NCBI GenBank assembly: GCA_027039465.1
Contig: JALWEA010000532.1
Span: 1 to 7,516 of the forward strand
Reading direction: 5' to 3'
DNA from: Calditrichia bacterium
GTDB taxonomy: Bacteria; Calditrichota; Calditrichia; Calditrichales; Calditrichaceae
DNA: 7,516 nucleotides
Shown: positions 1 to 5,368 of the stretch, piece after piece
How the letters are laid out: each line of letters begins with the position of its first letter
How positions within the stretch are numbered: position 1 is the first letter of the stretch
Notes under the pieces: generated by a model
Databases searched by the model: none
What the model was told of the DNA's origin: nothing
What the model saw: the letters and a program-made list of their open reading frames with translations, nothing else
Made by a program: the position numbers and the translations under genes

Positions 1-1683
1 GTGCGTTACAAATTGAACGGCCGTTTTAATGCCGAGTACTTTCCCAGAGATCCCGTTTCCGGAAGGCATGTGGAACGATGGCGTTTCCGCTTTGAACATC
101 GCCAAATTATTGAGCCGGGTTGGAACATATCGGGCAACGGCTCGTTTTCAAGCGATAAGCAGTTTGCCCGCCAATTGTCTCCGAACATGAACGATCGTTT
201 AAACCAGAATATCACTTCCCATCTAACGATCAACAAACGTTGGGGACAAAAAAGTTTAACCATCAGTGCCTCACACAACCAGAATCTGCAAACCGGCAGT
301 TCGTCTTACACAGCGCCCACCGTTTCTTTTTCATATCCTACTAAAAGTTTGTATGAATTGATTACTGGAGAAAAAGTAGGTGCGGAGCGCTCTTGGTACA
401 AAAACATTCAATTTCAATACAGCTCTCAATTTATTCACAAAGGTTCCAAAACCGTTCTGAACGACAGCACAGTAAGGCGGGCGCAATCTCAGGGTGCGCG
501 CCATCGGTTTAGTTTCCGCGCCCCGATGCGCATCTTTAAATATTTTAATTTTAATCCCAGCCTAAGTATTAATGAAGATTGGGTCGATCAGATCGCAACG
601 GCAAAATACGATTCCGTTACAAAAAAAATCCTTATTTCTAAAAAACGTCAATTCGCGGCCAGACATACTTTTAGTAGCAGTTTCCAATTAAGAACCACCC
701 TTTACGGTTTATTCGAACCCAATATCGGCCCCTTAAAATTCATTCGACACAAATTGGATCCCGTTATTTCATTTAACTACACACCCGACTTTTCCTCGCC
801 TTTTTACGGTTACTTTACACGTATCGATACCAACGGCACGCTGGTTAAAGTCGATAAATTTAAATATTCTCCCTATGGCAGTACGCCGACTTCGCGCAGT
901 CAAAATGTTAGCATAAGTTTGAGTAATCTTTTTCAAGGTAAACTGATCGATAAAGAAGGTAAAGAAAAAAAGATCAATTTATTAACGGCCAATTTTTCTA
1001 CGAGTTATAACTTTTTAGCCGAAAAATACAAATGGAGCAATATTTCGGGCAGGTTTCAAACAACCGTTTTCGGGAAAAGCATCAGTTTTAATACCACGCA
1101 TACGTTTTACAAAATCGGCAAAGACAACCGATTGCTCAACAAAATGAATTATTGGCCTACTTTACTAACTCTTTACACGACTTTCAATTTCCGCATTACC
1201 GAAAAAACGTTTCAAAAAAAGAAAAAATCCGAAGAAAAATCACCGTCCGATTCCGTAAACGTTCATCGCAAAGACGAAGGCATTTTGAAAACGGAATATC
1301 AGGATATGAACGAAGACGAATACATGACGCAAGCAAAAAAGGTTAAGCTGCCGTGGTCGCTGTCTTTTAATTTTACCTATAATTATAATCGCCTGGCCGA
1401 TCCCAAAGATCGCCACCGGATAGGTTTTAACAGTAACGCAAGCATTCAGCTAACAAAAAATTGGAAAATAAGTTGGAGCGCCGTATTCGATATCAAAAAT
1501 CGAAAAATCGCATCTCAAAATTTTAGCATCTATCGTGATTTGCACTGTTGGGAAATGTCATTTAATTGGCAGCCCGAAATCGGCTATTACTTTTTCCAGA
1601 TTAATATCAAAGCCAGCGCTCTGCACGATATCAAGCTTACCAAACGTCCCACCCGCAACGTGCGCTACAGCGGATATTATTAA
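1..1683 (+). CDS. Putative LPS-assembly protein LptD-like outer-membrane beta-barrel, C-terminal 560 residues (5' end outside window)
   Basis: The frame is open from the first base to a TAA at 1681-1683. The GTG at base 1 is not a credible start because there is no room for a signal peptide or the N-terminal jellyroll, so this is a 3' fragment. The translation is rich in alternating polar and aromatic strands (e.g. HTFSSSFQLRTTLYGLF near residues 222-238) and ends in an aromatic residue (YSGYY), as expected of an outer-membrane barrel. The segments GPLKFIRHKLDPVISFNY and RDLHCWEMSFNWQP (from residue 512) resemble the long LptD-like proteins of Bacteroidota and relatives, which insert lipopolysaccharide into the outer leaflet. 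A charged, lysine- and glutamate-rich stretch (about residues 401-450) interrupts the barrel and is probably a loop. The only cysteine seen in the fragment is C516. It converges with the minus-strand TPR gene. No LPS-export partner is visible. The barrel call is strong; the LptD assignment rests on recalled family patterns. Confidence 0.82.
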   Translation: MRYKLNGRFNAEYFPRDPVSGRHVERWRFRFEHRQIIEPGWNISGNGSFSSDKQFARQLSPNMNDRLNQNITSHLTINKRWGQKSLTISASHNQNLQTGSSSYTAPTVSFSYPTKSLYELITGEKVGAERSWYKNIQFQYSSQFIHKGSKTVLNDSTVRRAQSQGARHRFSFRAPMRIFKYFNFNPSLSINEDWVDQIATAKYDSVTKKILISKKRQFAARHTFSSSFQLRTTLYGLFEPNIGPLKFIRHKLDPVISFNYTPDFSSPFYGYFTRIDTNGTLVKVDKFKYSPYGSTPTSRSQNVSISLSNLFQGKLIDKEGKEKKINLLTANFSTSYNFLAEKYKWSNISGRFQTTVFGKSISFNTTHTFYKIGKDNRLLNKMNYWPTLLTLYTTFNFRITEKTFQKKKKSEEKSPSDSVNVHRKDEGILKTEYQDMNEDEYMTQAKKVKLPWSLSFNFTYNYNRLADPKDRHRIGFNSNASIQLTKNWKISWSAVFDIKNRKIASQNFSIYRDLHCWEMSFNWQPEIGYYFFQINIKASALHDIKLTKRPTRNVRYSGYY

Positions 1684-1800
1684 TGGAGTAATATACCTAA
1701 GGCAATTGGTTGGTAAGATCATCAATCATTTTCAATTAAAGACTGAAATTATAATCGGCACAATTGTTCCACATCAGGCATGATATGCCAATCGAACAAA

Positions 1801-1877
1801 CGCTTAACGAATATACGAATAACGGATAACGAACTTCCCCTTAACCCTTACACCCTTAACCCTTAACAAATATCTAC
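1801..1877 (-). repeat. Composite low-complexity repeat, copy 1, directly downstream of the TPR gene
   Basis: Read on the minus strand, right after the TAG stop of the TPR gene, there is an AT-rich leader, then a tract built on GGGTTAA/GGGTGTAA units, then a tract built on CGTTATT/CGTATATT units. The first part contains no C on this strand. The second copy at 3653-3760 has the same order, orientation and position relative to its gene. The shared core includes, on the plus strand, TTAACGAATA, ACGAATAACG and CTTACACC.TTAACC. It is non-coding. Its function is unknown; it may be a dispersed minisatellite-like element or a 3'-UTR signal. Confidence 0.7.
1837..1862 (-). other. Canonical G-quadruplex motif with telomere-like units
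   Basis: The plus strand has C-runs at 1837-1840, 1845-1847, 1853-1855 and 1860-1862, separated by TTAA, TTACA and TTAA. The minus strand, which is the sense strand of the TPR transcript, therefore carries four runs of at least three G with loops of 4, 5 and 4 nt. This fits the standard G3+N1-7 rule. It starts about 15 nt after the stop codon and would lie in the 3' UTR. Folding is not demonstrated by sequence alone. Confidence 0.6.
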
Positions 1878-2909
1878 CTACTCCCCTTTCCCTGTCAGTC
1901 GGAAAATCTCCCTGGCCCTCTCAAGCCGTTTTTTATTTAATAAACTGGGCGGAAAGATCTTTTCTCTCTCCAGAACCAAAGCGGCAATCCGATGGGCTTT
2001 ATCCTTCTGCCCTATGCGGCGATAAATCTCCGCAAGACGCACTTGACAGGCCAGCCAATGCGATCGATTCGCCCACGGATTATTTTCTATTAAATCAAGC
2101 AAATGGCTGTAAGCTTTAACAGCCTGCGGATAATCATGAGCTTTAAAGTAGGTGTGCGCGTAAGCCCACCACATAAACGGACTCTCGGGAAAAGCGTTAA
2201 TCCCTTCCTTGGCATAATGAAGAGCTTCATCATATTTGCCGTAATCCGTTAAAATGTAAATCAGTTGATGCAAAGCCATGTATCGACTATTAGACTTACT
2301 GCGCAAAGCCCTCTTAATATCATTAATGCCCTCTTGCCTTTGATCCGGCACAAAAGGCAGCCAAAGAGCAAACTTTAGTTTGGTACTGCGCCAGTATTTG
2401 TAAGTGCCCAACCCCAAGTAAGCTTCGTACAAAGTGCTGTCCAAAGCAACTGCTCGTTTTAAATCACCCACGGCTTTTAATCCGTTTTTTAAAGCGGCAA
2501 ACCATTGGCCGGTCTGACCTTGAAAGTAAGCCCAATAACCGTAAGCGCTACCCCGATAAAAATACAAACGTGCCAGCAAAGAATCGTTTTGGTTCGGTTG
2601 CTGTAAATATTGGTTGCTTTTTCGAATAATGTATTTTAACAGATGCTCAAATTCGGGGGCTTCCCGTTGATTTTCATTAAAATTCATTTTGGAATTCAGG
2701 ACGGAGGTCAAATAAAAACACGGTGCCAAGGCACTATCGGTTTGGGCGATTACTTGCTGTAATGTATCCTCGGCCTTTTGAAATTGCGCATTAATAGTCC
2801 ACGCCATTACATTTTCAATCCAGACAGGTGTCTTTGCAGTAACCTGGACTATTAATCCTAAAGTAACGATTAAAAAAAGGATATTTTCCCTGTGGCGTCG
2901 AAAAGCCAT
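1878..2909 (-). CDS. Exported tetratricopeptide-repeat protein of unknown function
   Basis: This is a 343-residue protein if it starts at the ATG at 2909. An in-frame ATG exists at 2966 but has only a G-run touching it and would bury the signal peptide. The 2909 start has AAAAAGG 8 nt upstream and places MAFRRHRENILFLIVTLGLI at the N-terminus: basic residues, a hydrophobic core, then a possible VTA/K cleavage site. The mature part is helical with degenerate TPR units, clearest at YFYRGSAYGYWAYF, EAYLGLGTYKYW, MALHQLIYILTDYGKYDEAL and PFMWWAYAHTYFKAHDYPQA, and another near the C-terminus (CQVRLAEIYRRIGQKDKA). The segment YWRSTKLKFALWLPFVPDQR followed by QEGI is not typical TPR and looks like a family signature. 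No catalytic motif is seen. It is probably a periplasmic or envelope-anchored scaffold. It is transcribed alone, convergent with the LptD-like gene. Confidence 0.85.
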   Translation of the reverse strand: MAFRRHRENILFLIVTLGLIVQVTAKTPVWIENVMAWTINAQFQKAEDTLQQVIAQTDSALAPCFYLTSVLNSKMNFNENQREAPEFEHLLKYIIRKSNQYLQQPNQNDSLLARLYFYRGSAYGYWAYFQGQTGQWFAALKNGLKAVGDLKRAVALDSTLYEAYLGLGTYKYWRSTKLKFALWLPFVPDQRQEGINDIKRALRSKSNSRYMALHQLIYILTDYGKYDEALHYAKEGINAFPESPFMWWAYAHTYFKAHDYPQAVKAYSHLLDLIENNPWANRSHWLACQVRLAEIYRRIGQKDKAHRIAALVLEREKIFPPSLLNKKRLERAREIFRLTGKGE

Positions 2910-2917
2910 AATAAGAA

Positions 2918-2924
2918 CCTTTTT
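2918..2924 (-). promoter_or_regulatory. Ribosome binding site that decides the TPR gene start
   Basis: On the minus strand AAAAAGG lies 8 nt before the ATG at 2909. This supports that start over the in-frame upstream ATG at 2966, where the purine-rich GGGGG directly touches the start codon. Confidence 0.55.
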
Positions 2925-3064
2925 ACTCTTTTCAAAACCCAAACCGGGCGATTTGTTAATTGTCATCCCCCTGACAAATCGGAATATACTCTAAGGAACA
3001 TAAATGCCGAGGCGATCCCAGGAAAATTGCCACGAATCCGTTGGATTTTAGGCGGGCTGTAGGC

Positions 3065-3161
3065 TGTCATTCTGATCCCGCTGCGGCGGGAGAAGAATCC
3101 CTGACATTATTCATGGCCATTGCCGCTTTTAGGGAGATTCTTCGCTGCGCTACTATTGACA
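3065..3161. repeat. Imperfect inverted repeat, MITE-like intergenic element
   Basis: The left arm (3065-3102) begins TGTCATTCTGA and ends GAAGAATCCCT. The right arm (3131-3161) begins AGGGAGATTCTTC and ends ATTGACA. Reversed and complemented, the right arm reads GAAGAATCTCCCT and TGTCAAT, so the outer ends and the inner 8-bp GAAGAATC/GATTCTTC pair match, with a 2-nt bulge. The left arm has its own perfect hairpin, TCCCGC-TGCG-GCGGGA (3076-3091). About 28 bp separates the arms. The layout resembles the TCATTCTGA...GAAGAATCT intergenic repeats I know from several phyla. No transposase is attached. Confidence 0.65.
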
Positions 3162-3212
3162 TGGTATCTTTTTAACCCATCCCCAGCCCTTCCCTACTAT
3201 CGTATGGAAGGG

Positions 3213-3232
3213 TGCCCAATTAGCTGTGGGCA
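3213..3232. repeat. Short perfect hairpin
   Basis: TGCCCA (3213-3218) and TGGGCA (3227-3232) are perfect complements around an 8-nt loop. There is no T-run on either side, so it does not look like an intrinsic terminator. Role unknown. Confidence 0.35.
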
Positions 3233-3349
3233 TTTGATTAATTGTCGAATTGAAGTCATTGTTCGCCCACCGGCACACAAAATTGTGGGAGAATGCCAAG
3301 TAACTGCGACGGAACTAAGAATTCCGTAAATCTTTTGCTGCTTTGGAAG

Positions 3350-3390
3350 GGATCGCCGCGTCACTTGCTGCGCTCGCTCCTACAATGACA
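3350..3390. repeat. Solo half-element related to the 3065-3161 inverted repeat
   Basis: GCTGCGCTCGCTCCTACAAT followed by GACA matches the right arm of the inverted repeat (GCTGCGCT, then ACTATTGACA) apart from a short insertion and substitutions. No matching left arm is present, so this looks like a truncated or degenerate copy of the same family. Confidence 0.45.
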
Positions 3391-3447
3391 TCCGGCCATT
3401 ATCCCCTCTTATTTCAACAACTCAACAAACCGTCACAAATACTTAGG

Positions 3448-3508
3448 CACCCCTTCATGTTGAAAATCCCGAGCATCGGGACGTTCGCAGGAAGGGGCCG
3501 GGGGTGGG
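3448..3508. repeat. Nested hairpin with G-rich right flank
   Basis: The outer stem CCCCTTC (3450-3456) pairs with GAAGGGG (3491-3497). Nested inside it is a perfect stem TCCCGA (3467-3472), loop GCA, TCGGGA (3476-3481). The right side continues into CCGGGGGTGGG. Together this resembles a mobile or REP-like palindromic unit rather than a terminator, since there is no T-tract following the GC stem. Confidence 0.5.
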
Positions 3509-3517
3509 TTTTCAGGG
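3494..3517 (+). other. G-quadruplex motif on the plus strand
   Basis: G-runs at 3494-3497, 3500-3504, 3506-3508 and 3515-3517 are separated by loops of 2, 1 and 6 nt, which fits the standard G3+N1-7 pattern. It shares its first G-run with the right arm of the hairpin at 3450-3497, so the two structures would compete. Confidence 0.5.
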
Positions 3518-3532
3518 CAACCATGTCACTAT

Positions 3533-3560
3533 CTTAATAATCCATGCTTAATAATCCATG
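3533..3560. repeat. Perfect tandem duplication of a 14-mer
   Basis: CTTAATAATCCATG occurs twice back to back (3533-3546 and 3547-3560) without mismatches. The second copy runs into the palindrome at 3556-3573. Confidence 0.85.
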
Positions 3561-3573
3561 GCGCCGGCCATGG
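3556..3573. repeat. Short palindrome CCATGGC-GCCG-GCCATGG
   Basis: Seven-base arms are perfectly inverted around a 4-nt centre. It lies next to the tandem 14-mer and just before a TAGAATGACA sequence that echoes the ends of the inverted repeat at 3065. It has no terminator-like T-run. Confidence 0.6.
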
Positions 3574-3652
3574 TTCCCGGCCTTAGAATGACAGGACTGG
3601 GAATCACATCAATTAACGGGCGCACACCACCGCCTGCACAAACAATGATTCC

Positions 3653-3760
3653 CGATTAACGAATAACGAATACACGAATAACGATTCCCAATCAACCATT
3701 CAACCCTTACACCATTAACCATTTCCCCATTCAACCATTTAACCAATCAGCCATCAAATC
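3653..3760 (-). repeat. Composite low-complexity repeat, copy 2, directly downstream of the protease gene
   Basis: On the minus strand, starting at the base after the protease TAG, a run of GGTTAAAT/GGTTGAAT/GGTTAAT units (with GGGG and GTGTAAGGG interruptions) is followed by CGTTATT, CGTGTATT, CGTTATT and CGTTAAT units. The order, the strand and the placement against a stop codon match copy 1 at 1801-1877, but the unit numbers differ and most G-runs here are only GG. Unit lengths alternate between 7 and 8, so it is not a simple microsatellite. C is rare in the first half on this strand. Confidence 0.7.
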
Positions 3761-5368
3761 CTACTTCACCACCACAAACTTTCCTACCGCTCTAAAATCC
3801 TGACCGGAAATTAAATAAATGTATGTACCCGTCGCCACCCAACGACTCCATTGATCTTTTAAATTCCATGTTGCCGCCGTCGTTTTTTCCACATTAATGG
3901 ATTTTACTTTTTGGCCTAATATATTGTAAATCGTAATTTTTGATTGCATGGGTACATTTAAAAATTGCACCTGATCCGGATGTTGAGCGATGACTACCGG
4001 ATTTTTCTTAACCATGGCCGGAGCTTTGGTCAGGCTGTAAGAAATATTTTCGATATTGTTAAAAGAACTGTTCGTCAGGACCACAATCAACGGATAACGT
4101 TTTAATTGGGAAAAATACTGAAACCGGTTAAAATTTACGGACGGTTGTATTTTCCTGGAATTTAAAACGTGGCTCATTCGACCGGAATTGGAAGGACAGC
4201 TCACTTTTGCCTGATAAACCGATGTTGCATCCACCAAAATACGCACATGCCGCATACTCAGATAATTCAAATCCTTGTTTAAATCGCTTTCATTGCGGCT
4301 CACTTTCAAATCAGTGTACAATGCACCGTCTTTAAAGTATCGCAATGTATCGGCGTGTTGACCGCTAAAATACAACCAATCGGCATACTGGTTAAAACTT
4401 TTGTCAAAAGAATCATTGTATTGCTGCAAAGTCAAATCAATGGCTTGCATGGCAGGATAATGCACAATCTTTTCCCAAATTTTTCGAATAATGTTTACGC
4501 CGTGAACTTTGGCCAACATTTTCAAATAGAGAGCATTGGCATATTCCGTATTGCCATCCATAATATTGAACGGACGAGAATCGGCCATCGGTAAAAACTG
4601 ATTTACATATTGCACATAATCATTTACGTAATCATAAACGTAGTCTTCCATGAATGTTGAGGTCATTTCCATGAAAAACCAATCCGGAGTTTCCGGCGAC
4701 CAGGCATCCCCGCTCCAGCGAAATTGATACCCCAACTGAATGGCATGATGGAATTCATGAGCAGCCGTTACCTTTAAGGCATCCAGCCCGTTCGTGGCAA
4801 ATCCGCCTCCGGCAAAGTTACTGTGCAATTCCAGATAGCTGGCATAATTTTGTCCAGGCAACGAGGGAATATCTTCATCCAAATTAAAATTCGTAACTCC
4901 GTAATAGCCCATGGCGCTAAAGTAAACGGGATAGCTTTGCACCGGCTTTCCGGTACTGTCGGGCGGCGGATTGTAACCCAATTGATTGATTTCCACATCC
5001 CAAACGTGATCCAAAATCACAGCGGCGGAATCAATGTAATCGGGAATGCCGTTTTTCAAGCTGTCTTTGGCGGGAACTTTATTGTAACCGGTTAAATCAT
5101 AATACAAGGTAAAATGGCCGGAAGGGCTTTTAACCGAATACTGACGTTTGGGTTTTTGCAGTAACGGTGCGGCTAATTTCTGTAAATGCGCCGGAAGATT
5201 CGGATAGGCCAGGCGCAATTCCAGGGCGGGTAAAAATCCGCATTTGGCTTTTACTTTTTCGGGATTTAATTCCGTGCGTGCCTGAATATATTGCCGCACA
5301 TCCTGCAGCACATCCGCCCTGCTCAGGCTTGCGGTAAGGAATAGGATTAAAATAAGAAAACGCATCAT
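3761..5368 (-). CDS. Secreted MXAN_6640-family putative zinc metalloprotease with C-terminal sorting-like domain
   Basis: This is a 535-residue protein. Residues 1-18 form a signal peptide (hydrophobic LILILFLTASL, possible cleavage after SRA). The block SGHFTLYYDLTGYNKVPAKD (83-102), then the calcium-site-like NGIPDYID (106-113) and WDVEINQLGY, is typical of MXAN_6640-type proteases. The zinc site is HEFHH (H204, E205, H208), preceded by TAA. E234 in WFFMEMTSTFMED is the likely third ligand. Residues about 456-535 carry ITIYNILGQKVKS, then VATGTYIYLISGQ and a basic-hydrophobic end, matching type IX-like sorting or FlgD-Ig-like tails of FCB proteins; the usual YPNP opening is degraded. The ATG overlaps the der stop as ATGA, implying translational coupling. 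A second ATG follows at once (5365), and AAGGA abuts the first ATG, so either may be used. The substrate is unknown. Confidence 0.83.
   Translation of the reverse strand: MMRFLILILFLTASLSRADVLQDVRQYIQARTELNPEKVKAKCGFLPALELRLAYPNLPAHLQKLAAPLLQKPKRQYSVKSPSGHFTLYYDLTGYNKVPAKDSLKNGIPDYIDSAAVILDHVWDVEINQLGYNPPPDSTGKPVQSYPVYFSAMGYYGVTNFNLDEDIPSLPGQNYASYLELHSNFAGGGFATNGLDALKVTAAHEFHHAIQLGYQFRWSGDAWSPETPDWFFMEMTSTFMEDYVYDYVNDYVQYVNQFLPMADSRPFNIMDGNTEYANALYLKMLAKVHGVNIIRKIWEKIVHYPAMQAIDLTLQQYNDSFDKSFNQYADWLYFSGQHADTLRYFKDGALYTDLKVSRNESDLNKDLNYLSMRHVRILVDATSVYQAKVSCPSNSGRMSHVLNSRKIQPSVNFNRFQYFSQLKRYPLIVVLTNSSFNNIENISYSLTKAPAMVKKNPVVIAQHPDQVQFLNVPMQSKITIYNILGQKVKSINVEKTTAATWNLKDQWSRWVATGTYIYLISGQDFRAVGKFVVVK

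Larger units (their letters stand above)
2910..3760. other. Gene-free intergenic region made of assorted small repeats
   Basis: About 850 bp lie between the TPR gene start and the protease gene stop without a supported gene. Open frames here (3120-3329 and 3343-3537 on +) are short, run through inverted repeats, and have unlikely composition. From left to right it holds the upstream region of the TPR gene (a weak TATATT on the minus strand at 2983-2988 is the only -10-like hexamer noticed, with no good -35), an imperfect inverted repeat, a small TGCCCA/TGGGCA hairpin (3213-3232), a half-copy of the inverted-repeat family, a nested hairpin with a G-rich arm, a tandem 14-mer plus a palindrome, and a low-complexity repeat ending at 3760. 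The stretch 3170-3350 could be decayed coding DNA, but I could not identify it. Confidence 0.75.

Noticed and set aside
1777..1789. GGCAT-GAT-ATGCC hairpin as a bidirectional terminator between the convergent genes
   Set aside because: Only 5 bp, with no T-run on either strand; too weak to call.
2910..2966. N-terminal extension of the TPR gene from the ATG at 2966
   Set aside because: It would put 19 residues before a clear signal peptide, and the G-run touches the ATG with no spacer, whereas AAAAAGG is well placed for 2909.
3120..3329. Open frame of 69 codons on + in the intergenic region
   Set aside because: It begins inside the inverted repeat, has no convincing ribosome binding site, and its translation is not recognisable.
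3170..3350. Remnant of an IS200/IS605-like (RAYT) transposase gene, suggested by a PYYR-like stretch
   Set aside because: Only a few residues match by eye; no catalytic HUH motif or Tyr context could be found in any frame.
3343..3537. Open frame of 64 codons on +
   Set aside because: It runs through the half-element, nested hairpin and G-rich arm; composition is dictated by those repeats.
3653..3760. CRISPR array or CRISPR-like repeats
   Set aside because: Units are 7-8 nt, imperfect and without unique spacers.
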